Origin: Toxonevra muliebris
Lineage: Eukaryota > Arthropoda > Insecta > Diptera > Pallopteridae
DNA: 64,000 bases
Direction of reading: 5' to 3'
Assembly: GCA_963691655.1 (NCBI GenBank)
Contig: OY829329.1
Location: 66,086,852 to 66,150,851, forward strand
In this document: piece after piece, positions 23,194 to 33,779 of the stretch
How the letters are laid out: each line of letters opens with the position of its first letter
Numbering within the stretch: position 1 is the stretch's first letter
Position numbers and translations under genes: made by a program
Notes under the pieces: generated by a model
Told to the model about the DNA's origin: nothing
Databases searched by the model: none
The model's input: the letters and a program-made list of their open reading frames with translations, nothing else

Positions 23194-23352
23194 GAAGACA
23201 AACAACTCGTCTATGCTGAACTTGTATTGAAGCCCCCCGCATCCGATAATAATGAACCACCAATACCGCCACCCAAGAACTCTACGGAATATGCTGAAAT
23301 TGTTTATGTGCAAAAGAACGCAAACGCTGAGCAGCAATCAAGTAAAAAGTAA
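23194..23352 (+). CDS. Fas3: Last coding exon of the Fasciclin 3-like gene
   Basis: It encodes 52 residues then TAA (23350-23352), continuing in frame from 15515. It starts EDKQLVYAELVLKPP. A proline-rich PPIPPPKNS stretch and a second tyrosine motif TEYAEIVYVQ follow, and it ends EQQSSKK. VYAEL and EYAEIV are spaced like paired tyrosine-based signalling motifs. I recall similar VYAEL and STEYAEIVY motifs at the C-terminus of Drosophila Fas3 but could not check this. The acceptor TAATTATTCACAG is good. The 3' UTR begins at 23353 and is extremely A-rich; the first AATAAA is at 23486-23491, with others further on, so the cleavage site cannot be fixed. It could instead belong to another cell-adhesion protein with such a tail. 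Confidence 0.72.
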   Translation, partial: EDKQLVYAELVLKPPASDNNEPPIPPPKNSTEYAEIVYVQKNANAEQQSSKK

Positions 23353-24700
23353 AGCAAGCAGGCCGAGCGGAAAAGGTAAGGTATGATGTAGAAATGTAAC
23401 AGTTGTGGTACAGGCTAAAATGAGGGAGAGGCTGGTCAACTAAGAAAAAAAAATTAAAATAAAAATAAAAAACAAAAAATCTATAAATAAAACTGAACAA
23501 ACAAAATTTTAAAAATTCAATTTTTTTTCAATACATAAATTTAAATGTGTTTTTCTTAAAACTAAAACAAAAATAAATTGAATGTGAATCTTAACTAAAA
23601 AAAAAACAAAAAAATCAAACACATCCACAAAATTTCTAATTAAAATATTATAAATTAAAAAACAAAAATAAAACAATTCATTAACAAATAACAAAACAAA
23701 AATTTTCAAATTTTTCACATGTTCCAAAAACTTAAAATGCACAAGAAAAAATTTTACAATGTAAGCGACAGCGCAATCTCAAAAACAACAAACACAAAAG
23801 TATATTTAAAAAACAATTTATATATCTATATATAAATGCAAATATATTCAATTATTTTCCATGAATGTATGTCACAGCTTCTTATAAAAAAAAAAAAGAA
23901 ATTAATAAAAATAAAAAACAAACATAATTGTAGGTAAGTTTTTAAAGCTATAAGAAAAGTTCTTAAATTTTTTTTGTTTTTTTTTCATTCTTTATAATTT
24001 TTAATATTTTATTTATTTATGAAACTATTGTAAAAGAATTTTTTGATACATACACTGTGCAGCATTTAAGGTCAATTATATACACACTTGGCAGCAAAGC
24101 AAAAATAAATATTTATTTATCTTCCATAACTTTTTTATAAAATGTTTTTTCTTTTTTTCTTTATTATAATCAGGGGAAAGAAAACAAAGCAAAGTGTAAT
24201 TCTTGATCTACAGTTAGCATTAATTTTAAAATTAAAAATTCCACATTTTTATATTTCTACCTGTGAAACCTATGAGAAAGAAAAGGATAGAAATAAAATA
24301 ATCCTATAATTATATTTTGCTTTTCCAACTTGTCCCTGATTATAACTAATTATTTTATTTTACGAATTTCTTTTGCATTTCCCTCCATTTTTTTTTTGGT
24401 ATTTTTATATATATTTGTAATGAAACAGACAAGTATTTATGTAATAATGATAATTATATAACTTTGATAGTATTGTATTTTATAATTTGTATTTTGTAAA
24501 AAAAAAAAAACAAACAAACAAACAAAATGAGTTTTTAAGCCAAGTTTTTTTTAAAATAAAAATCTTTACAAAACTAAACATGAATATCCAGCCTAACAAA
24601 AAAACGAAATATTCCATTTCGACTTGCATATAAGGTCAACACCAGCAATAATTCCAACAAAACATTAATTCGTTTCATTGTTAGGCTGAATGAGTTTTGC
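23353..24700 (+). other. Presumed 3' UTR and A-rich flank
   Basis: A-run-dominated DNA with many AATAAA-like words (for example 23486) and no open frame with codon bias. Where transcription ends cannot be decided from sequence alone. Confidence 0.35.
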
Positions 24701-24779
24701 TTCTTGTTCTGTTTTAAGGAGACCATTAACGTGCAAATTTACCCTATGATATCGCTCTCTCATAATACAACTGTAATTG

Positions 24780-25470
24780 CTCTCTCACATTAGCAGGCGC
24801 CAGAGATGCTTCAAATACGAGGCGCACAGAAGTCAGCAGTAGATGGATGTGGAAAAAATAAAATTGGCATGACGTCACGCTCTCATTTTGTTTGGCGCCA
24901 TTTAAACTTTTCTCTCTCTCATACTATACCAAGCGCCATTCCTGAGAGCCTGAAAATACCAGGAGCACAGAAATGAGCAGTAGGTGAATGTGGAAAAAAT
25001 AAAATGGGCATGACGTCACGCTCTCATTTAAACTATTCCTCTCTCCATACTATACCAGGCGCAATTCCTGAGAGCCTGAAAATACCAGGAGCACAGAAAT
25101 GAGCAGTAGGTGAATGTGGAAAAAATAAAATGGGCATGACGTCACGTCATTTTTTTTTTTTGGCGCAATTAAAACTATTCTGTCTCTTATACTATACCAA
25201 GCGCAATTCCTGATACCAGGCGCACAGAAGTCAGCAGTACGTGGATGTGGAAAAAATAAAATGGGCATGACGTCACGCTCTCATTTTGTTTGGCGCCATT
25301 TAAACTATTCTTCTCTCTCTTTTACTATACCAAGCGCAATTCCTGAGAGCCTGAAAATACCAGGCGCACAGAAATCAGCAGTACGTGGAAAAAATAAAAT
25401 GGACATGACGTCACGCTTTCATGTTTTTTTTTTGGCGCTATTTGAATTATTCTTCTCTCTCCCATTATTG
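24780..25470. repeat. Satellite array A, TGACGTCA-bearing unit, about 5 units
   Basis: Five imperfect units share TACTATACCA(A/G)GCGCAAT, CCTGAGAGCCTGAAAATACC, GGAAAAAATAAAATGG and CATGACGTCACGCTCTCAT. The palindrome TGACGTCA starts at 24870, 25011, 25137, 25268 and 25406, a spacing of 126-141 bp. The orientation is the same as array B. Long open frames here are by-products of the repeat. Confidence 0.9.
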
Positions 25471-25589
25471 TTGTCATATATAAAATCCTCTTAAATAAAT
25501 GTGAATTTTTTCAAACTTTGAATTTTTTTAAATTGAATTTGTTCTTTATTCATAGAAAAAATAAAATGAAATGGTTAGTTAAAAAAACA

Positions 25590-26125
25590 ATAGATGTTTC
25601 TATCCCATTTTAGATTAAGTAATTATTGCCATTAATTGTTATTTTCGCTGTGCTCTTCTCTTTTTTTTCTTCCCGCCGCCCTCTTACAAACTCAAATCAC
25701 TGAAAAAAGAGAAGACTTTGATTCAAGAAATGAGAACCAGTTGAGTCTCTCAGGAGTTATTTTTGATTCACTTTTGTTATATTGAAGAATTAGACAGTAG
25801 AAATCAAAAGGTGTCTTTGGATCTGAGAGTGTAGCACATAAGACTTCGAATCTCGGGAGGTGTGGATTTGAGTCCCAAGTGGAGCAAACAAGATTTTTTT
25901 TTTATTTCCTTATGAAATTTACTCTCTTTGAATCTTTCTTGCTGGTACTCAAATTTAGTTGCTTAAGTAATAAATTTTACTAGGGCAGTGTAATCAGCTC
26001 GGCGGTTAGAAAAGAGATCTCTGAATCCGGAGGTGCAGAGTTCGAGTCTGGGAAGCTCCCCTACGATTTTTTTTTTTATTTATTTTTTTTTTCTTCATTT
26101 TATAGGTACATATACACACGGTTGA
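25590..26125 (+). repeat. tRNA-like module pair, copy 1
   Basis: Module a (about 25811-25892) runs GGATCTGAGAGTGTAGCAC to GGATTTGAGTCCCAAG and is followed by a T run. Module b (about 25988-26065) has GCTCGGCGGTTAGA, an ATCTCTGAATCC loop-like part and GAGTTCGAGTCTGGGAAG, again followed by a long T run. The B-box-like words fit RNA polymerase III promoters, and T runs fit polymerase III stops. A second copy of the whole block lies about 1.5 kb downstream. A clean cloverleaf is not evident. Confidence 0.55.
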
Positions 26126-26608
26126 TTACTTTTCCGCCATCTTGTCTTAATAATTAAAAAAATAAATAATAATAATAACTATTGGATAAAAACTCGATCG
26201 AAGAAATTGTATTGAAATTACTATAATTCAAGGTTCAAATAAAAATATATAAAAAAAAACTTTATAGTTTTTGATTTAGAAAAAAATTATAACTAATTCA
26301 AATCGGATTTTTTTTCCGCTATCTTGTATATATAACTTAAAAAAAAAAGAAGTACTGTAGCACTGTATTGAAATTATAATATGTTTTTTTTTTTTGTTGT
26401 GATTAAAATTCTACTGAGAATGGTACAAAAATATGTATTGAAGATGGTACAAAAAATACTGTTTTCCAGTGCTGACACTTACACATACGCCCAAGATAAT
26501 GTAAGAGCAACTGTTATATGGTTTTCATGTTTACTGAGAGAAAGCAAGAGACAGCGAGAGAGGCATACATTTACTCACTTAGGTTTACATAATGCATTTG
26601 TTATAATA

Positions 26609-26850
26609 ATGCAAGACGACCTCAATGGTCTAGTGGGTAGAGCTCTAGACTTTCACCCGGAAGTTTCGAGTTCGATTCCCGTCTTCGTCTGGTGATTAAT
26701 TTTCACTATCGATACGCAGTAAATGAGATTTATAAGAAAATGTACAAGTACACACATCTTGGTAGACAATGGCAAAAAACCACCAAATGATAAGAATAAT
26801 AATTCTACTTATACCCGCTGTTCGGAACCGGTGTTAAACTGTAATTGTGA
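26609..26850 (+). mobile_element. SINE-1 copy, 3' end missing
   Basis: It starts GACGACCTCAATGGTCTAG (A-box-like TGGTCTAGTGG), with B-box-like GAGTTCGATTCCC, then GTACAAGTACACACATCTTGG and GTTCGGAACCGGTGTTAAAC. The usual final segment and CCTAA tail are absent, and no clear target duplication is seen. Confidence 0.85.
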
Positions 26851-27119
26851 ATTTAATTCCGTTTTTTTTATTATTTTTTCTTAAATATATAAATATATTT
26901 TTAAAATTTATTTTGAAAGGTATTAACATCATAATATTTTTGTTATCATATACTAAATGCTTTTCAATAAATAAAAATTAATTAAAACCTGCAATTTTGG
27001 AAAATAATTTGTTTGATTATGGCTGTTTTCTACAGATTGAATGCTTAATATTTACTTTATACATAGAGGAAAATACAATGGTGCGGTTACTGAAAGAACA
27101 ACCGAGGTTTTTAACCCCT

Positions 27120-27640
27120 TTGAGAATTAAGCAATTATTGCCAAAATTTTGTTGTCCCCTCATACAAACTCAAAATTATCGCTGAAAATAATTTTCTAAT
27201 TCCTAATTGCTTCAAGAAATGAGAACCGAGCGAGTCTCTCACGAGTTGTTGTATTCAGTTTATTATTTTTTGATTTACTTTTGTTTTATTGAAGAATTAG
27301 ACAGCGAAATTAAAAGGTGCCTGTGGGTCTGAGAGTAGCGCATACGACTCCGACTAGGGAAGTGTGGGTTTGAGTCCCAAGTGGAGCAAAGCAATACTTT
27401 TTTTTTTTAATTTTTTTTTTCTTATTTCTTAAAGAAATTTACTCTCTTTGATTTTTTTTCTAGTGATACTCAAATTCTGTTTGCTTAAGTAAGAAATTTT
27501 ACTAGAGTAGTGTAAGCAGTTCGATAGCTCAGCGGTTAGAATATAGATCTCTGAATCCGAAGGTATAGAGTTCGAATCTGGGAAACTCCCCTACGATTAT
27601 TTTTTATTTTTTTTTTTTTTCTTCATTTTATAGGTACGTT
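27120..27640 (+). repeat. tRNA-like module pair, copy 2
   Basis: Duplicate of 25590-26125. Module a is at about 27317-27394 (GGGTCTGAGAGTAGCGCAT, GGGTTTGAGTCCCAAGTGG). Module b is at about 27515-27592, with an A-box-like TAGCTCAGCGG and a B-box-like GAGTTCGAATCTGG; its CTCTGAA loop resembles a glutamine tRNA anticodon loop. Both modules are followed by T runs. Flanking words such as AAGAAATGAGAACC and TTGAAGAATTAGACAG are shared with copy 1. Confidence 0.6.
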
Positions 27641-27799
27641 TTACACACATTTTTAAATTTTTTTTATTTTTTTATTTATTTAATAATACTGAGTGGTTTT
27701 TAACCACTTCTAGAGCATGAATTATGTATCTGTATTATATTAATGACTAAGCGAAGCTACTAGCAAGTAACCTTAGTTGAAAATTAAGCATTTTTAGGA

Positions 27800-28225
27800 T
27801 GATTTCAAGCTGAAATTAAATTAAAATGTATTTTATACTAGAATCAATGTGTTAATGGTGAATTTACCTCATAAAATGAGTTTTTCAATGTCAAAAGTAC
27901 AATTTAGTAGATAATGAAGCAACTTTTTAATGCTCTCAAGCTGAAACTAAATTAAAATGTACTTTTTACTGGAATAAACGAGCTAACGTTGAATTTATCT
28001 TATACAATAGGCTTTTATTTGGTTTCAAGCAAACTTTTCAGTACCCAAAACTACAATTTAGTAGATAATAAAGCATTTTTTGAATCATCTCAAGCTTAAA
28101 TTAAATTAAAATGAGCTTCTTACTGGAATAAACAAGTTATAATTGAATTTATCTCATAAAATAGGCCTTTAATTGGTTTTTAACAAACTTTTCAGTGCCC
28201 AAAGCCACAATTTAGTAGATTTTTA
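27800..28225. repeat. Three tandem units of about 150 bp
   Basis: CAAGCT(G/T)AAA(T/C)TAAATTAAAATG recurs near 27806, 27938 and 28090, and ACAATTTAGTAGAT near 27900, 28051 and 28208, with matching GAATTTA(C/T)CT segments between. It is non-coding. Confidence 0.75.
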
Positions 28226-28334
28226 ATAGAAAAAGCAAAAAATATCGCATGCTAGCATTACACGCGTCATAATTTATATATATATAATAAATAAATAAAT
28301 AAAAAAAAAAAAAAAAAAAAAACAAAAAGAACGT

Positions 28335-28595
28335 TTTAAAAACTCGTCATCACTGGGATTTGAACCATTTGCCTCTTGATTCAGAATTCTCCGTGCTACT
28401 CCCAGATCCATAGCACTAGTTATAAATTATTTGACTAATCGCTCATTAAAATGAATTCCATATTTAATCTTCTTCTTTTTCTTTTTTTTTGTTTGAAATT
28501 ATTGATACTCAACTCCGCTGAGGTTCGAACCTTCAATCTCCAGACTCCAAGTTCATCATGTTGTCCTCAGGTCTATAGACCTCTTTTAATTTCAA
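28335..28595 (-). repeat. tRNA-like module pair, inverted and diverged
   Basis: On the minus strand, 28505-28595 contains GGTTCGAACCTCAGCGG. The segment 28335-28430 contains GATCTGGGAGTAGCACGG and GGTTCAAATCCCAGTGATG, resembling module a (GGTCTGAGAGTAGCGC). Both have B-box-like words and lie beside long A runs on the plus strand, that is, T runs downstream on the minus strand. More diverged than the two plus-strand copies. Confidence 0.45.
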
Positions 28596-28599
28596 TGTC

Positions 28600-30600
28600 A
28601 AAAAACTTAATAACCTGAAACTAAAACGGTTCTATTTTCTTCTATATGTGAGGCAAAAAAACAAACAAAAATATCAAATAAAGAGAAAGCGCAATTTCTC
28701 TGAGATTTTTGCGGTAATATTTTTGCAGGCATAAGCTCCACCCATGAACAGCAACTCTTGAATAAACTAACTCTCTGCTACTCTCAGAGAGACCTAGTCC
28801 TCTCTCAATTTCCAAAGTCAGACTTCTCTCTCAAAAAAAAAAAAAAAACAAAAAACAAATCTGTTTTTGCTAGATGAATTGAATTGAGCAAATAAACAAA
28901 AAAAAAATTGAGAGTTGCAGAGTGATACAATCTAAAAGATGAGCGGAGTGGGCATTAACATATGTATGTGTATGTGGAGAATAAGCGCACAATACGAAAG
29001 AAACAATAACAATTTCTTTGTTCAAATAATATATGACAGCGTCTTCTTCGGCGCTCTCTTGAAAACACAACAAATCACAATATGCATGGTTTTCACTATG
29101 CTATATTCAATAGGAGAGAGAGAGAGAGTGAGAGTGAGAGAATTAGTGGCATTCTGAAATGAATTTGCCAATATGGTGGCAAATTTAATTCGATTTGAAT
29201 AATGAAACAGTGGCGTGTCTTAAACGTAAAGTTGCAGAAAATATATTTTTACTTACCCTTCTATGACTAAAAATAAATTATAAATCAATTAAAAAAAATT
29301 TTAGAACATTTTTACACACTCGCTTTCATTTATTTGTTGTATATATTTTCTTTTATTTTTATTTTTCATTTCATTTTATTATAATTATTTTCTTAAATGT
29401 TTACTTTATTACACTAACAATTTATTTAAAATCTATATTTATTTAGAGTAAGTAAAAGTACAAATATTATTTACATACAATAATGTAAAGATAAATAGTA
29501 AAAATCATTTACCTATATGTAAAATTAGAAAATAAAAAATCGTAACTTTAGAGAAGCTTTTATTCGAGTTCTTTTTTTAGATTTCATTTATTTCAATATA
29601 TAATTTTAAACATATATATATATATTTTTTTTTATTGCAATTTACTTTTTTTTATTATTATTGGTTACGAATTTTCACATTAAATGTTTATTAAATACTT
29701 AATTGTAAATTTTCTAAATTTCTAAATTTTATGCTAATATTTATATATACAATTAATATTATGTATGCATGTACATTTTTTTTTTATTCTATTAAAATTG
29801 TTTATTTCGCAATATAGCTTAGCGTTACTATTTATCTATTATTATTATTTAATTTTTGTTTATATTTTTGTTTTACACTATAAATTTTCTACTATTTAAA
29901 TGTTCGAGTCTTTTTGGAGTTGCCCTAAAATATTATATCCAGTTTTCTTCTTCTTTTATTTTAATCTATATGTTGATTTTTCTTTATATTGACAGAGCTT
30001 TAAGAAGTCTTTCTTCTTTTTTTTTTCTTAATTTTAAGTTAGCATTTAGAAATATGTATTGCGCAGATATTATGAATTATATTATGCCTTGAAATCAATA
30101 AAAATTATTTAAAACTATATTTTATCCTAGCTGTGAACGACTTACGATAACACAGTAAAAAAAAAAACTGGACTGCTTCAATATGGCGTGAATATTCAGT
30201 AACTGGAAACTGTAAAAACATTCTACTTTCTCCGCTCTTAGTTGTAAGAATAATTCAAGCCTTCTTTACGCATATTACATACAATAAGAGCGACGATGAA
30301 CAACAACAAAAAAAACCATTCAATTGAGAGGAAAAATGAGAGAAAGAGAATTGATTCAAATTTGTCGATGAGTTGCTGCGATTTTAGTTCATTTTTTTCA
30401 CCCATAAGGTTAAAAGTAGCTATAAATATTAAGCGTCATCGCTCTCGGCCCAATTGTGTTCATACTGTAAGTAAATAAAACAAAAAGAGCGCACAGTTAG
30501 AATGAAGCAATAGGATTTCATTTGCAGTATTGTCAAGTTTTGGATTTGAAAATCCGCCAGAACTCCTAAACAAGGTTTTTTTTGGGGGGGGGGGGGAGGG
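28600..30600. other. Non-coding A+T-rich sequence
   Basis: No gene seen. Long A and T runs, TATATA patches, a GAGAGA run near 29115-29140 and a run of about 14 Gs near 30584-30597. Confidence 0.45.
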
Positions 30601-30639
30601 AAAAAATAAACCAGATTTAATTAAGATATTGGCGCCATT

Positions 30640-31890
30640 TATACTATACCAGGCGCAATTTCTGAGAGCCTAGAAATACCAGGAGCACAGAAATCAGCAG
30701 TAGGTGGATGTGGAAAAAATAAAATGGGCATGACGTCACACTCTCATTTAAACTATTCCTCTCTCTCATACTATACCAGGCGCAATTCCTGAGAGCCTGA
30801 AAATACCAGGCGCACAGAAATCAGCAGTAGGTGGATGTGGAAAAAATAAAATGGGAATGACGTCATGCTCTCATTTAAACTATTCCTCTCTCTCATACTA
30901 TACCACGCGCAATTTCTGAGAGCCTAGAAATACCAGGCACACAGAAATCAGCAGTAGGTGAACGTGGAAAAAATTAAATGGGCATGACGTCACGCTCTCA
31001 TATAAACTATTCCTCTCTCTCATACTATACCAGGCGCAATTCCTGAGAGCCTGAAAATACCAGGCGCACAGAAATCAGCAGTAGGTGGATGTGGAAAAAA
31101 TAAAATGGGAATGACGTCATGCTCTCATTTAAACTATTCCTCTCTCTCATACTATACCACGCGCAATTTCTGAGAGCCTAGAAATACCAGGCACACAGAA
31201 ATCAGCAGTAGGTGAACGTGGAAAAAATTAAATGGGCATGACGTCACGCTCTCATTTAAACTATTCCTCTCTCTCATAATATACCAGGCGCACAGAAATC
31301 AGCAGTAGGTGGATGTGGAAAAAATAAAATGGGCATGACGTCACGCTCTCATGTTTTTTTGGCGCCATTTATACTATGCCAGGCGCAATTCCTGAGAGCC
31401 TAGAAATACCAGGCACACAGAAATCAGCAGTAGGTGAACGTGGAAAAAATTAAATGGGCATGACGTCACGCTCTCATATAAACTATTCCTCTCTCTCATA
31501 CTATACCAGGCGCAATTCCTGAGAGCCTGAAAATACCAGGCGCACAGAAATATGTATTACGTCAAGCTTCCATCTTTTCTTGACGCCACTGAAACTTCTC
31601 TTTCTCTCCCTCACAATACCAGTCGCCATTCCAAAGGGACTGTAAGTACCAGGCGTCAGAAATGATGTCAGGCTCTTATCGCTTCAAATCCTCATAATTT
31701 TTTGGCATCATTAAAATTGCTTTCTATTCATCTCAATACCGATCGCAATTCCGAAGAGGCATGACACACTCTCCAGTTGAAGGAACTCACTCTCTCATCA
31801 TACCTAACACAATTTTTTAAAGGCTGAAAGTGCCAAGACACACAAATACAGGCATCTGTACAAAAACTAAAATTGGCATAAGATCAGAAA
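30640..31890. repeat. Satellite array B, 127-bp TGACGTCA-bearing unit
   Basis: Seven clear units carry TGACGTCA at 30731, 30858, 30985, 31112, 31239, 31336 and 31461. The first five are spaced exactly 127 bp; then come a 97-bp and a 125-bp step. Each unit also has ACTATACCA(G/C)GCGCAAT, GAGAGCCT(G/A)(G/A)AAATACC and CAGCAGTAGGTG. From about 31560 to 31890 two or three decayed units lack the palindrome. Alternating sub-variants (CCAGGCGC / CCACGCGC) suggest expansion by two-unit blocks. Confidence 0.93.
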
Positions 31891-31899
31891 ATTCTTTTT

Positions 31900-33300
31900 C
31901 GTAACGAGTTTTCTTAGCCCTCACACAGGCGCAAATTTAATTGCGTATGCTCTGGCTAGCACTACTCTAAAGCCGTGATGTTTCTTACCTCTATAAGAAG
32001 TAATGAAGGAGGACGCTATTACGGATATGAACAGCACTCTTTCTCTCTCTCTCTCTCTCGATTTTTTAAAATTTCCAATATAAATGAATTTATTTGTTCT
32101 TCCATTTCTCTTCCCTCTTTACTTTCTTATTATTGAATTGAATTGAATGAATTTATTGTTTTGAGTGAAAATTTGTTGTTATTCGAGAGGGAATTTTGGT
32201 CTTTTTGGTATATTGAAATCACAAGTAGTGAGAGGAGAAAAACAAGTTAATGCTGAAATTTAAAATTTTCCCTTGTAATATTTTGCATGAAATTTTTAAA
32301 TGTTGCATTCATATTTTCCAACTTTTACATAGAAAAGATATAGCTTATTTATTTATAAATTTACTTAAAATGTTTCTGAAACTTTTCATCATCAAAAGAA
32401 ATATTAAGCTTAACTTTTCTACAATTATTTTTGTTGCATTTCCACTAGTTTTGCGTTTGCGTTTTGAAGTCTCTCATGATAAATGAACAATTAGAATTTA
32501 CATGTTGCAACGTTCAACTCTAACTGCAACACCTCAGTTCACACACAGCTCGCTTGTGAACTTCGTTCATTTGTTTTTCCGAAATAGTTAAAATTAATTT
32601 TTCATACCATAAATCAGAGTTTTTGTTCCTTGTTCTTCCTTGCCGCAAACATTTTTTAAAAACCTTTTGTTTTGTGTCTGTGTGTGTGTGTGTGTGTGTG
32701 AATATGTATTTGGCTAACAAATATTTTGCACATTTCGTTTATTAAATGTTTCTGATGTGTTCTGTGTAAAATGGACTTCGTCACGGCACTTCATCCTATC
32801 GCTGCCGGACATAGACAAATTCTAGTTTTCAAAGTAAATACTTTTTCTCTCTTCCTCTTGCTACTGCTGTTGTTGTTGCTATTCGTGGATTCATTTGTTT
32901 TGCGCAGATTTCATTTAATACAATGACCTGCAAAAAGTTTCATTCAAGCAGATTAATAATATACATACAATTGCAACTGCAAATGCTTGCCGGCATTCGT
33001 TAGTACGCCGAAGTTTTAATTAAATATAAACATTTTTATTTAAATTTTCATATTTTGCTTATGCGTTTTTTGATGATTCCATTAGTTTTTCGACATTAAG
33101 CAGAAAGATAAGCATAAGTCCTTTCAATTAAGTGCAAATGAGAGAGGGACCTAGCTCCAACTTTAAAAATTGCATACCTTATTTTGGGACAATTCAACAT
33201 AGAAGGCAGAACCCCTACGAAAGCAGAGCATTGTGTAAAAGTGGAAATTAAATATATAGGTGAGACGATAAAAGAGAGAAAAGTTGGTTTATTTTGAATT
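31900..33300. other. Mostly non-coding; possible short exon at 32771-32833
   Basis: There is a CT run (about 32038-32058) and a GT run (32680-32700). The segment 32771-32833 starts with ATG and stays open for 21 codons (MDFVTALHPIAAGHRQILVFK). It is less A+T-rich than its surroundings and ends at a usable donor AAA|GTAAAT. It might be a small first exon, but one short frame is weak evidence. Confidence 0.25.
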
Positions 33301-33314
33301 TACAAACGCCATGA

Positions 33315-33770
33315 CCAGGGATGTTAACTCATTTTATCTGTCTCCCCGATAGCCCTCGAGAATTCGCCAACAGAAAAGGTGTTGTGTTCCACCATTATAA
33401 TGCCGGGCCACACACATCTTTGATGACCCGCCAAAAATTCACTGCGCTTGGCTGGGAAGTTTTGATGCTTCCACCGTTTAGCCTGGACATTGTAGCGTCT
33501 GACTTTTATTTGTTTCGGTCTCTGCAAAATTTTCTTGGTGGAAAAAAGTTGGCCGACAAAAGAGCAGCCGAAAATCACTTGGCCAAGTTTTTTGCCGATA
33601 AACCACAGAAGCTTTACACCGATGGAATTAAAAAGCTAGCGGAAAAATGGCAAAAGATCATAGATAATAATGGCCAATATGTACTTGATTAAAATTAAAT
33701 TTTAATAAAGAAAATTTTTATTCAAACATTGACAAAAAACCGGAAATACTTTTTATATGACCCAATATAA
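33315..33770 (+). pseudogene. Mariner transposase fragment, C-terminal third
   Basis: The translation has REFANRKGVVFHHYNAGPHTS, LGWEVLMLPPFSLDIVASDF, LFRSLQNFLGGKKLADKRAA and ends IIDNNGQYVLD. The second catalytic aspartate is replaced (HHYNAGPH where the family has HxDNAxPH), and the SPD triplet reads SLD. The N-terminal two thirds are missing. A terminal-repeat-like end (TTTTTATATGACCCAATA) follows at about 33750-33770. It is an inactive 5'-truncated copy of a lineage different from the one at 6243. Confidence 0.85.
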
Positions 33771-33779
33771 TTATTCAAT

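Noticed and set aside
24841..25494. Open frames in satellite array A
   Set aside because: Each frame repeats the same satellite unit and does not carry through all units.
27515..27592. A functional glutamine tRNA gene
   Set aside because: A/B-box-like words and a CTCTGAA loop are present, but the acceptor and T stems do not pair cleanly and the sequence is repeated with divergence.
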